From Ctenosaura bakeri (taxonomy: Eukaryota > Chordata > Lepidosauria > Squamata > Iguanidae), in the NCBI GenBank assembly GCA_948474755.1, contig CAOLHI010001656.1, forward strand, positions 62,001 through 126,000: 64,000 nt of DNA. The letters are read 5' to 3'. Of this stretch, positions 1-10,429 are shown in pieces. The notes beneath the pieces are model-generated. The model had not been told where the DNA came from. It worked only from the letters and a program-made list of their open reading frames with translations, and made no database searches. The position numbers and the translations under genes were made by a program. How positions within the stretch are numbered: position 1 is the first letter of the stretch; each line of letters begins with the position of its first letter.

Positions 1-300
1 CTGAAAAATCTGAAATGACAATTAAAAAAACCTCACATCTTTGCAAATCTCTGTCAGGTGATCAAATGAGTTTGAATTGTTCCTGGTCAACTCAGACTTG
101 TTTGTTTCTGTGCCATGTAATGTAGAGATAGTCCTTTCCTTGTTTACTAGTATAGAAACTTATGGGTTCTTTTCCCCACCCTTTCACCTTATAGTACAGG
201 CCTTCCCTACATTAGAGAGAGTAAAACAACAATTTCTGGTGGTTGATGTTCTGGGCTTGCATCAGTGTGTTACTGCAGTTCCTAGGCCGCACTTAAGGTG
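1..300. other. Intron 2 sequence, nothing recognised
   Basis: AT-rich intronic sequence upstream of the first LTR. No exon, RNA gene or repeat family could be recognised. Confidence 0.5.
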
Positions 301-1185
301 ACATAGATATCATTTTGATATCAATAATTTGGCTCTCTTCCACCACCTCCCTCCATGTGTTTGTGAGGCCCTTGGACAAGCACAGAACTAGGCTCGGCCA
401 CTAATTGCTGCAATATTCCAACACAATACAGGCACGCCAGAAATAGCCAGATCGCCGCTTTAGGAGACCTCTCTGCAAACACTCTCATTATGTATGCACG
501 CTGCTTACAAAGAACTCCCTGCCCTGAACAGGCAACTTGGCAAGCTGAATACTCAACTGTCAAGCATCGTGCATTTGCATACTGTCTACCTCTTTGTCAA
601 TTCGAACCTAACTCAATCATGTTAAATTTTGACCTTTCCAAAGCTTTGTCTCGCGCCTGAAACGCATTGTTTTCCCCAAGTACGGAATAGCCTGCAGTTA
701 CATTTCTCCCTATAAAAACCCCCGATTCCGAGACCATCCTTGGGTTGCTCTCGATTTCCATCCCGTCCTGCTGCTGCTTTGTTTGGCGAGCTGTCCCCTC
801 AGTCCCACGTACTGAGACTATGCACCTTCAAACTTTCACGGTGATCTACCCAGGCTTCAGGACAGGTGTAGTATCATCCAAATCAACGTTCCCTCTCAAA
901 AATCCCTCTATACCTCTCCAACCTTTATTTTCTATAGTTATCTGTGTGAGTGTGCTGCATACACTGTTTGTCTGTATTTTAATAAAGATCACAATTATTC
1001 TTAAACTCCGGTTTGCTCCTTGACTTGGCCTGACCCGTAGACAATGGGTAAAAGATTCTGCTGAGTTGCCCTGCCTCTCGCAGTGCTAACTTGTGCCCTT
1101 TGACTAATTTCCCCAACTTGTTTAATTGTGAGCGTATTTAGGTGTCCCTCACGGGACCCCCAGTAAACAGGGTGACAAGTGGTAG
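300..1185 (+). repeat. LTR of an endogenous LTR retroelement, copy 1
   Basis: A TATA box followed by C-rich sequence lies at about 711-720 and a polyadenylation signal AATAAA at 981-986. Distinctive blocks after the poly(A) signal (for example CTTGGCCTGACCCGTAGAC near 1024 and CTAATTTCCCCAACTTG near 1104) recur on the minus strand at 18.7 kb. A block containing GATATC motifs near 308-330 recurs at 20.94 kb. This order fits U3-R-U5 of an LTR. No gag, pol or env lies beside it, so it looks like a solo LTR. GGTGACA-like sequence at both edges (near 297 and 1171) may be a target duplication. The exact ends and class are uncertain. Confidence 0.6.
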
Positions 1186-2150
1186 TCACTGAAGCATTCC
1201 TCAGCATCCTAAACTTGTATAAGTTGTGTGGCACATCCATGGATGATGGAAGACATTGTTCCGTTACCAGTGTTGAAAAAGGATTCAGTTGCTGGTCTAA
1301 TTTGCTTCTCTATGTGGAACCCAAAGTCTGGGTATGAAAAAATCTTGCCCTTTTCCTCAGATTGCAAAATCCACAAAATACTTCAAAATCCTCCTGAGGC
1401 TGAAAGCAAATGAGATTACACACACACACACACGCACACAGAGGAGGAATGTAGACTGAGTAAGGAGTAGACTGAGTATGGAGGTACACAAGATCTGAAG
1501 CTATGAGACAGCTATAAATAAACCCAGACCAAACATAGCAAAAGAGATACCTTGGGATAACAATATATTAGAAATTCTGTTTACAGAGTGGTAGCTGGGG
1601 AACAGGTTGCCTTGTGCTTGAATTTAAATTACCCTGGCAAGCTTTTTAGGTAAGGACATTTTTTAACAGAAGAACAATGGAAAGTCTATGTTCTTTGCTG
1701 TAGCAACTGAAGGAAAACTTCAGACCACTATTTATCTGTTTTGTGGTGCTGCAGTTCTTGATATCAAGGCTGAGAAAATGCATGGCCCTTCAGATATTAC
1801 TGAGCCTCAGATCTCATCAGAGCTAACCAGCCTGATCAATGGTGAGGCAGGATAACAGTTCAATCTTACCAAAGGTAAATGGCCAATTCACCAAAGGCAA
1901 GGGGTTCATTTCAGGGAACCAGTTGCAACAAAGGACACCAGTTGTGGTTGAAAAAAGCTTAAACATTTTTTGAACAGCAAGCAATTTAAACAACATAAGC
2001 ATGCAAGCAATATCAGTATACAGATGAAGCCCACTTAAGCCTATCATGCCTAGATAACTTAAAGATGGATTTTTCTCCCCAAGCAAGATTCCTTCAATCA
2101 GCTGCCCAGGATGAAGCAGCAAAGAAGAACCCCCTGTGTAACCACTTGCA
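1186..2150. other. Intron 2 sequence with a short (CA)n run
   Basis: Mostly unassigned intronic sequence. A short CA dinucleotide run with one CG interruption lies at 1416-1440. Nothing else was recognised. Confidence 0.4.
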
Positions 2151-2340
2151 TGGCACTCCAGCTGTAAGCCTGTGTTGAGCTCCCAGTGGGAGCAGATTCT
2201 AAGGGGTATTTATACCCCTTGGTCCTAGAAACTTCAAGATTGTTTACACATACTCCTTTCAACTGTCAAGGCCACCAATTAAGTAGCCACCTTTTGGGTT
2301 TCTCCTAGCATCTATTATCTAGTAGATGTCCTGAGTCAAG
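2150..2340 (-). promoter_or_regulatory. Possible LTR-type promoter fragment, minus strand
   Basis: The segment 2201-2220 has 8-base inverted arms (AAGGGGTA / TACCCCTT) around a TTTA loop, so the minus strand reads TATAAATA flanked by C and G tracts. This resembles the core promoter of an LTR, with R-like sequence continuing toward lower coordinates. No clear poly(A) signal or second copy was found, so this is tentative. Confidence 0.2.
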
Positions 2341-2809
2341 GGCAGGTGCCATTTAGCAAACATCACTTGAAACTTTGTTTTGTCTACATTTTAAGCTGGC
2401 AAGCATACAGAGTACATCAAAGCAAAATTAAAGCAAAGTACAAGAATCAAAGCAGTGTGCTTAACATGCTAGAAGGCCTTTCTAGACCTTTCTTAGCAAA
2501 GAGCATGGAGAAACTTAAGAACATGGAGAAACAAACTGAGGTCAGGGCAGACCTTATACCTCCTCAAGATTACAATGATCTTCTAGTTATTTCCCATACA
2601 AGTTGGAGGACCAAATGTTCTCTACTCTTGTGTAACTTGCTGGTTCCTAAATTGTTTTTTGCAGAAATTAGATGCTTCTGTTTCTGGTCCCTGTGGATTT
2701 TCCATGTGTCCATTCATAAATCAATTCTGTTTCCACATTGGTCTGTTATTTTGGGGAAAATAGTGTTTATTGCAAGGTCTAACTGTGATTTGTTGCTTGC
2801 CTCCTTCAG

Positions 2810-2931
2810 GTGCTAAATCAGACATCACGACTAGAAATTCAGTTACTGGAAAATTCACTGTCTACTTACAAGCTGGAGAAACAACTGCTACAACAGACAC
2901 ATGAGATTTTGAAAATCCATGAGAAGAACAG
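2810..2931 (+). CDS. ANGPT1: ANGPT1 exon 3 (coiled-coil segment)
   Basis: The acceptor is CTCCTTCAG before 2810 and the donor is GTGAGT from 2932. The exon starts at a codon boundary and ends two bases into a codon. It begins VLNQTSRLEIQLLENS and ends EILKIHEKN plus a split serine, equal to human residues 152-192. This is part of the coiled coil through which angiopoietin-1 subunits oligomerise, with leucines and isoleucines in heptad spacing. The sequon NQT (human Asn154) is retained. I see one difference from the human segment, His for Asn in QQTHEIL. Length is 122 bases, as in human. The reading frame running into it from 2346 is intronic and is not used. Confidence 0.95.
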
Positions 2932-2984
2932 GTGAGTGAAAAATTCTTGAGTCATGCAATGACTGTCAAGCCCACCATAAATAG

Positions 2985-3450
2985 AATTACAGAATCATAG
3001 AATTATATAGTTGGAAGGACCATCTAGTCCAACCCCTTGCCATGCAAGAATACACAATTAAACCACTCCTGAAAGATTGAGATTTGATCTTTATTTAACA
3101 GAGTAGAATTATAAGAAGAACCATGGCAGTATAGCATTCTGTTCACACACTGGTCAGTCAACTGTCTATGGAAAACCCACTAAGAGGACCTGAATGCAAG
3201 TGAACCCCACTCATGTTCTTGAGTAAGTGATATACAGTGGCAGATTTACTCTGATGCTGGAGATGTTATGTATAGCCATCCTGACTTGTAGATGTTGATG
3301 GCCTTTTCCTACGTGAATTTATTGAATCTCATTTTTAGTTATCTTAGTTGACAGTCATAACTTTAACTAGAGGGAGTGAATTCCACAGTTTAACTATGTG
3401 ATTTGTGAACAAGTACTTCTTTTGGTTTGTCTTGGGTCTCTGGCTACTGG
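2985..3450 (-). mobile_element. CR1 LINE 3'-end relic
   Basis: The segment 2990-3040 reads as the reverse complement of the conserved CR1 3' end (the block around GGACCATCTAGTCCAACCCC followed by a name-tag ATTCTATGAT-like repeat). It continues to about 3065, with similar decayed LINE-like text near 3330-3440 (GTGAATTCCACAGTTTAAC). There is no open frame. Confidence 0.5.
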
Positions 3451-3934
3451 CTACTCTTTGTTACTGCTGCTTTAAAGAACAAGTGAGAAACTAATTGGAG
3501 TGCCAAGAGAACCCATTTCCCTGACATGCTAGTTTTTCACCTGGAAGGCATTTGTTTATTTATATTGCAGTGGGATGCTCTGACTTCTTGTTTGTTATTC
3601 TCCCTGTTGATTACTTGGAACTGGACAGACTTCATGCCACATCGCTGAAAAGCCTGTGTTCGAGAAATAACTCGACACATATTTTGAGGAGCTATTATTA
3701 AATAATTTCAACCCTAAGGCCTAACTGCCTTTGGGAAACTATATAGTTTATAGTTCACTGGGTTGTGGTTGGAGAATGGTTCCATGAAAGTCAATTATTT
3801 AACAGTGGAAAGCCTGCGTACTTGTGTACTATCAACCAATATTAAGCAAATGCACTATCTGATGACAGTAGCACACTAACAGTGGTTCCTCTGTGAGTAA
3901 ACTTCATGACAATGCTCAAGAGACAACAGCCCTG

Positions 3935-4145
3935 GCAAGTGGTGCCTTCTGTGTCAGTGGGATGGTGAATCTATTCTGAGTTTTAATTTGAACTTTAAAG
4001 GAGATATCCAAAATTCTGAATCTTATTCAGCAAATAGGTCCAGTAACTTCAATAGCTCCTTTAAAGTTTGAACTAAAACCCACAGAAGATTTGCCACCCC
4101 GCTAATGTGGAAACTATCAGCTGCCACTGGACCGAGGTCCCTTGG
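3935..4145. repeat. Foldback MITE-like repeat, copy 1
   Basis: Inverted arms of about 40-50 bases: TTTGAACTTTAAAGGAG near 3987 pairs with CTCCTTTAAAGTTTGAAC near 4052, and flanking sequence extends the stem. A second copy at 29.64-29.84 kb shares the right-hand text CCACAGAAGATT and TAGCTGCCACTG. The class is unknown. Confidence 0.45.
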
Positions 4146-4261
4146 TATACTCTGCTGCAGAGGTGCGCAATTTCCAGTGGTTGGCTACACCAGCGTTAGA
4201 GGACTGCAAGTATCCACACTTGCTATTTTCAGGGGCCCTTTTTTTAACAGAGAACCAAAAG

Positions 4262-4470
4262 TCATTTAAATACTTTTCAAATGTCCTGATTTAGCATGGA
4301 CAGCCCTGATTGACCTCCTGTTATTCCATTTTCCCAGTTTCTCTCTCCTCCTACCACTTCTTCCTTCATCTCAGCTTACTTCTGTCGCTGCAAAATGAAT
4401 TCAAAGTGAAAAAGGAGTTTGCATTCAATTAACTTAGGAAGGATGAAGAATCTCTTGCTACCCAATGAAG
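4262..4470. repeat. Unclassified dispersed repeat, copy 1
   Basis: Shares an ordered series of blocks with 15385-15600: an ATGTCCTGATT block, a pyrimidine-rich CCATTTTCCC block, CAGCTTA, ATTCAAAGTG and CATTCAATT-like text. The two copies align over about 200 bases with many differences. No family was recognised. Confidence 0.35.
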
Positions 4471-5544
4471 ACCTAGATTAGAGTGAGATTTGAGGTGGAA
4501 ACTCACCCCAGTGAACTTGAATTTGACCAATATGCACATTCCTAGTTGCAAGATGGAGTTCTTTTTTTAAAAAAAAAATAATCCCTTTCTCTCTCTCTTG
4601 GAAGAGTTCCGTACTTCCAGTGCAATCCTAAGTCAAAGATGCACTGGTTGTAGGAGACTGGGGTAAGGCAGAAGGCTCTTTCACAAGCAGAATTCCCTTT
4701 CTGTTGGCAGAAATGTTATTCTTCTAGGAGAACCTTCTGCTGCCAGCTGATCTCAGGGCCCTTCTGACAGAGTAATCTGCCAGAAGAACTGCTGTCCTGG
4801 CTAAAAGGATTCAGGACACCTTCATCTGACCTAGTGTTAGTTCACCTTGCCAGTTGAAATGACATTCTTAAAAAAATTAGAAATCCATTGCCCTTTTCAT
4901 TGCCTCAAGTGTTGGCACAGGACAATCATGTTTTCTACTAGAAGCAATAATATGTGGACTGATCAAGAGTGTGGATAGGTGACTAAACAGACCCTATTCA
5001 ACAGACCATTATCTAGCGCAAAGGCTGTTCATATTTTCTTAACCAAATAGATTTTTCCATGTAAAGGCAGGGGGGTAGCATAAGAAAGGCACAAACAGAA
5101 AAATGAAATTAGATACTGTTATATATCATGTTCATCTCAATGACTCACTAAGACTGTTCTGGACTGCTTTTTGTGTTTTTTGAAAGCACTTCATGTTCAT
5201 TTCTTGGACAACTTCTCAGTTCTGCCTCCCCTCCCCCCATCTGCAAAAAAATAAAAACTACCCCTAAAGAATCCAGAGACAGCTTCATCCTTAGCAAATA
5301 GTGAGCTAGCTTCTACTGAGTTTGCATGGATTCAGGGGGAGCTTTTAATACATGTTTCATGAGTATAATATATGTGAATCATTTCATTTTATAGGATCTT
5401 TTTTACCATGGCTTGCTTACTAGAAGATGAGATTCACACACATATCATCTGATTCCTAAGGACAAGTTTATCTACTTGCACTTCAGTTAACAGTTAACTT
5501 GTAGTTAACTTGATCATTTGTAAGCCACTTTAAAGCCCTTCCAA

Positions 5545-5815
5545 GTGTTTAGAAAAGTTAGTTTGAGGCAGTGTAGTACCAAGGCTCAACAACGCCCAGT
5601 GCAAGGGGGTGAGCGAGCAGCAGTGGGTGGGTGGGAGTGGGGCAAGTGGTGGGCAGGCGGGGTGGGGCTAGCGGCAATGGATGGGAAGGGACAAGCAGTG
5701 GCGGGTGAGGGAGAGGAAAGCAGTATCAGGGGGCAGGTGGGGCTCCTCTTTTTTGCACCCTCCTGACATTGGCACCCAGGGCACCCCGTTGCTCCACCCT
5801 AGATCCACCTCTGCT
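5545..5815 (+). repeat. G-rich repeat block with G-quadruplex motif
   Basis: Strongly G-skewed sequence. A canonical G4 pattern occurs at 5625-5642 (GGG T GGG T GGG AGT GGGG). The right end (GGCACCCCGTTGCTCC, then AGATCCACCTCT) resembles the end of a dispersed squamate repeat, and 17.43-17.6 kb has similar text. The 73-codon open frame here is a by-product of base composition. Confidence 0.4.
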
Positions 5816-5829
5816 TTTGGGGGCTTGAA

Positions 5830-7650
5830 CTCTCAAAATCCTCTCCCATCAACATGACCAGTGGTCATATTAACTGTGAAATTCTGGCTTTTCTCCTAAG
5901 TCTGATCCTTCTGTATGACACTACTGCAGCACAAAAGCAACTTTGAAACACCTTTTGGTGTTTTTCCACTCTTTGTTCCTAATATATGGAAATAGGTCTG
6001 TGTATTTCCTAGTCTTGGGGAAAGGGCAGAATATAAATGAAGTTAATAACAAGTTAAAGTTAAAAATATATATGGACTGCTAAGATTCTTCATATCCTTT
6101 GTTGGCAGAAAGAACAGGAGTATTTTTCTTGGGGCAAGAAATGTTATCTGACAGAGGGTGGGTATCACCATCATCAGTGGCAATAGAACAGATTCTTTCT
6201 ATTCCCCCTGCCTAAGGATTTTTGGAAAGCGGTAAGTTTATTAGCATGTGGCTGCCATTTTACATTTTTGGCAGCACCCAGACCTAGCTCTGTTCTAGAG
6301 CATCATGCGGTAGACACCATGTCCACTACTAAAAAAATGGTCAATAAAATTCTAAGATGGGTTTCTTTTGTTCTTATTTTTCTTAAATTGGGAGGAAAAA
6401 ATGAAACAGTAGCAGCCATTTTCTCAAGAAGAAACAAATCTATTGATGAATGTTGGTTAAGATGTTATTTCAAATCACAAAAACACATGGAAGGGGAAAG
6501 TTGTATATGTCCTTCCCACTTGATAGCTGGAGGGAGGGCAACCATTGGATGGAATGGGCTGCTGCTTAGCCACATGGTTCCAAGCATTCAATCCCCCATG
6601 AAATGTGTATGAAGAAGCTATGTGAAAGTTTTCCTCCATTGTTGTGGCAAGGTATGAAGAAGCCTTTGGTTATATATCAATGCAGCCTTTGTGGGAAGGC
6701 AGAACAGCGAACTGGGGAAAAATGTGCTGAAAACTAGACCCTTTTAAGCTAATGTGCTCTCTCAAGTTTCATTCCCATATTATTGAATTACCTGTGAGAC
6801 CCTTGCAAAGCATCAGTGCCAAAGTAGGAATGTGTGTGGCTTTTTAACCCACTGACCTACTGATTGCATTATTGACCTACCAATTATCAGCTTAGTCATA
6901 AGTATTTATTTAGAATGTGCAAGAGGCAGAGATTCGCATAGGTGATAGTGGGTGCACTTAATATTTTAGACTTATTTATGTACCTTAACAATGTGTCATG
7001 GTGTTAAGATATGTGTGGCAGTAAATAAACATGCCCTGCCTTGACCTATCAGCAGCTACATTGACTAACACACTGGTGTGTTCTGCAGTGTGGTGAAATA
7101 GTTTAAGCTTATACAGAGAGAAAAAGAAGCTTTTAAAAAACAACCCCTACATTTGTATGCTACAGTTAAGGAGGCAAGATCATGAAAGCAGAATGAAACA
7201 TAGTTTATTAAGGGAGAAGGCAGAGGTAGATGGTCTAGAAAAATTATGGTATGCTTTCTGGTTAGGAATCTCACAAACTGAAACATCCAGTATTGAAGCA
7301 GGATGGCATTTTTATTAAGTTACTGAACTGGAACAACTAGATTAACATGCTGAGCTGCTCACAGGCTTTTTCATAGGCTACAGGCGAAGCAACCTAGACT
7401 GTAATTCTTAAGCTACTTAATTTGGAACATATTGATACTCAGGGATTTAGGGCTGTCTGTTCCTAGGGATGCTTCTGATACTGTCTATATTCAATATTCA
7501 GAGGTTGACAAAGTTACTGGACATGCCAGCTGGGGAGGGGGGCGTTACAGGTTGTAGTCCATAAAGTAACTTTTCCCAGTTCTCCCAAAATGCTGTGGCC
7601 TGATTATGTTTCTAGAATGGGGAAATTGATTTGGAAAAAACTGATCAGGT
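5830..7650. other. Intron 3 sequence, nothing recognised
   Basis: Unassigned intronic sequence with moderate AT content. Short open frames, the longest 114 codons at 6268-6612, show no recognisable domain and no splice context. Confidence 0.4.
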
Positions 7651-7657
7651 TCATATT

Positions 7658-8130
7658 GGCCCTTTTCACACGGGGAGGAAGAAACGGGGGAAAACGCGCT
7701 AAAACGGAGCTTACCTGAAACTTGGAAAGTCCGTCGCCACGTGGAGCAGCGCACGTTCGCTGCTCCACACTCCTTGGCATCCTGCAATGTCCAAAACGGC
7801 AGCTTATGACTGGCAGAAGCTCTCCACCAACTGGAGAAGCTCGCCAGCCGGAAAGTCCGTCCCCGGCAGATCTGCAGGCACGCACTTGCGCACGCCTGCA
7901 AATCTACATTGGGCACTGCGACGGGGCTGCACGCGGCTGCATGCCCCCGTGCTTTTTGAAAACCTCCTGAAAAGTGGTTTTTAAAAAGCACGCGGCGCCA
8001 CCACTTCCGGTTGCCCTAGAGCGGATTGGGGTGTGGAACTACGCTAAAGTAGTCCACCCCAATCCACTTTACGGTGTAGACGACCTCCGTCAGAGGTCGC
8101 GCTACGCCGTTTTATTACCCCTGTGTAGAA
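7658..8130 (+). mobile_element. Harbinger-like MITE, copy 1
   Basis: Begins GGCCCTTTTCACACGGGG and is co-linear over about 470 bases with the copy at 13345-13822, including all internal hairpin arms (for example the GGATTGGGGTGTGGAACTAC arm near 8023 and its partner near 8049). The 3' terminal repeat is eroded. It has no transposase frame, so it is non-autonomous. The open frames across it on both strands are shadows of its GC-rich composition. Confidence 0.7.
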
Positions 8131-8134
8131 ATGA

Positions 8135-9660
8135 TTTTAAAATTTTGCATCTCAGAGAACTGACTAAAACAGATTCACCCACCTAAGTAATACTTTCAGC
8201 ACTGAATGTGTTTGAATTCCTGTATAGTTAACCATGGTCTTGCCACTGAATTAGGTTTATTATCTCCTTTTTTTCTGACAATCTTTAACAGCTAAATGAC
8301 AAATATAACATGATTGTCTGCATGCTGGAAATAGCTGTAATTGGTCCAATGCAGAGATGTTTAAATTGGTTTTTCAAGGTATGAATCCAAAGAAAATAAA
8401 AAAAAGGGGAGAGAGCAAATACATAGGACATGAATGCAGACTAGGCATATATATTAATCAAATGGAACATATTTCTAAATATAAATTTTCTTGCAGTGAA
8501 TGTTTGTAAAATACACCTTAATCAATAGATAAACAAGATCTTCTGATCATGGAAAGATTGAAAGTTAATGTTTCTTTTTCCAACCTTGTACTATAAGTTT
8601 TATAGAAACCATAAAAGGGCACAAGGTCCAAGTCAGGGGAATAGCAATGGGGTAGGGGAGAAAGGAATTGCATCCCCAAATAAAAGTTCTGCCTCCCCAA
8701 TGAAATATTCCTTCAGTGTCCAAATATTTAGCATTTGCGGAGAGTGAAACAACAGAAATCCTGCATACCTAGAACTCTTCAATTTGCTGTTTTCAAATTC
8801 CTTTGGGTAACTTTGGCTGCTCCTTTTCCTTGGAAGCCTGAATTATATTGCTAAATAATCAGTTTGAAGTTACTGAAATGCTAGAAGTCTGGGGATTGAA
8901 CTAGAAATTCATTTAATTAAAAAAAAAAACTTTCAAAATTTACAATTTTCGTCATAAATAGGAACAAAAGAACTTGAGATTCTTTTAAGAAAAGAAGAAG
9001 AAAATTGAACATAGCAGAAAGCAAGCTGACAGTTTCTTCATCTGTATTGCAATTAACTATACCTCTTGGCCAGAAATAGTTTTGAAAATCTGTAATTTTC
9101 AAAGTCCAGAGTGTAAGAAGTTACCCGTTTTCCTCCTCTTTCTTATTAAAATTGAAGTTGAGTTGTAGTCCACATTCTTCACTTGAACACAGTTGAGCTT
9201 TCAAATTAAAATATCCTTTAAGTGTTTCAGGCAAAGTCTGGATTAAATTAGTAGATCAACCCCATACCTTGCAAAGGAAATTATCCGAATCAAACCTTCT
9301 CTTCTTCAAGGAGCATTCTCACTACCTTCTTCATGCTCTGCTTCATCACCTTTTGCACAGTAGCTGCTACTGGGACTCTTTGCATTGACCTTCCTGTTGG
9401 TCTGCCTAACCTCTTCCAAAGAGCGAGGTTTATGAGCAGGGGGCTATACACACTGTTCTGCTGATCTATCCTGCTGGTTTACATCCTGACAAATTTCATG
9501 CATCATTTCTTGAATGGAAAATTGATTTCAGGCCTCATTAAGATCAATAGACTAGACAACGTTATGTAACATCATTTCATTGGAGACAAATGTCCTTTTT
9601 GTTACAATGGGGCGGCTGAGTAACAGCTTCTCAGTTTTGCTGTCTAAATGAGCACTTATT
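8135..9660. other. Intron 3 sequence, nothing recognised
   Basis: AT-rich intronic sequence with short homopolymer A/T runs. No gene or repeat family was recognised. Confidence 0.4.
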
Positions 9661-9664
9661 GATT

Positions 9665-9845
9665 AATAGTTTTATTTATTTATTTATATCCTGCTTTTCT
9701 CCCAATATGGACCTCAAAGTGGCCACAGCATAGTTTTTTTTAAGAGGCAGCTAAAAACAATGGTTATAATGAAAAGAATTCTTTTTTTTTAATGTTGTTA
9801 TAACCACAAATATCTTAAAACACTTTAAAAGCATTTAAACTATGG
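9665..9845. repeat. LINE-tail-like repeat fragment
   Basis: Contains TTTATTTATTTATATCCTGC followed by TTTTCTCCCAATATGGA and AAAGTGGC, wording that recurs at the ends of squamate LINE or SINE copies. A related fragment lies near 23165-23290. The class is not certain. Confidence 0.35.
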
Positions 9846-10048
9846 ATCTTTTCGCACTACACTGTTATAGTGCTATTATCCCACTTTCAACATCCTGTGG
9901 AATTCTGGGGTTTGTAGTTTACTGAGGCCAAAGAGCTCTCTGGCTGAGAATTCGAAATGCCCCTCCCTAAACTGCCTATGGAACCAGGGTTCCATAGGAT
10001 GTTGAAAGTAGAATAATAGCACTATAACAGTGTAGTGCAGAGAGGCCC
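9845..10048. repeat. Palindromic MITE, copy A
   Basis: Long imperfect terminal inverted repeats: GCACTACACTGTTATAGTGC near the left end pairs with GCACTATAACAGTGTAGTGC at 10018-10037. The inner arms ACATCCTGTGGAATTC / GGGTTCCATAGGATGT also pair. Related copies are at 14297-14496 and 20018-20178. No coding frame, so it is a non-autonomous DNA element. Confidence 0.65.
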
Positions 10049-10104
10049 TATAACAAAAAGAATAAAAATAGGGTGCATACATCCCTTTAGAAGACTTTTC
10101 TGCA

Positions 10105-10425
10105 ACAACCAGTTAATCTCCATATGCTGCTTTAAATATAAAGTTCCTTGCCAAACAGTGGAAGAAAAATGAGTTTGCCATCTTAGCTTCCTGTGGGAGA
10201 GAGTTCCACAGCCTGGGAACAATCAACACAAAGGTCTGGTGAAAACATGCTTCACCAGAAAAACTTCTCCCAAGGATTTTAAACCATGAGTTGGCTCATA
10301 TACATTCTGACCACAGTGCTTTGGACTTAGCAAGTTTCCAAATGGTTTCCAAAGGCTGTCCCATGTAGAATGTGTTGTAATAATCTAAAAGGGATGCAAT
10401 CAAAGCATATGTCAATGTAGCCAAG
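10105..10425 (+). mobile_element. L2-like LINE 3'-region relic
   Basis: Text such as GAGAGTTCCACAGCCTGGGA at 10199-10218, then GGCTGTCCCATGTAGAATGT and GTTGTAATAATC, matches a very common squamate LINE 3' region that I associate with L2. It is internally deleted and has no open frame. The family name is from memory. Confidence 0.45.
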
Positions 10426-10429
10426 CCTG

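Noticed and set aside
2346..2816. 156-codon + frame just before exon 3
   Set aside because: Chance intronic frame ending just inside exon 3. No similarity, and the exon 3 acceptor is clear at 2808-2809.
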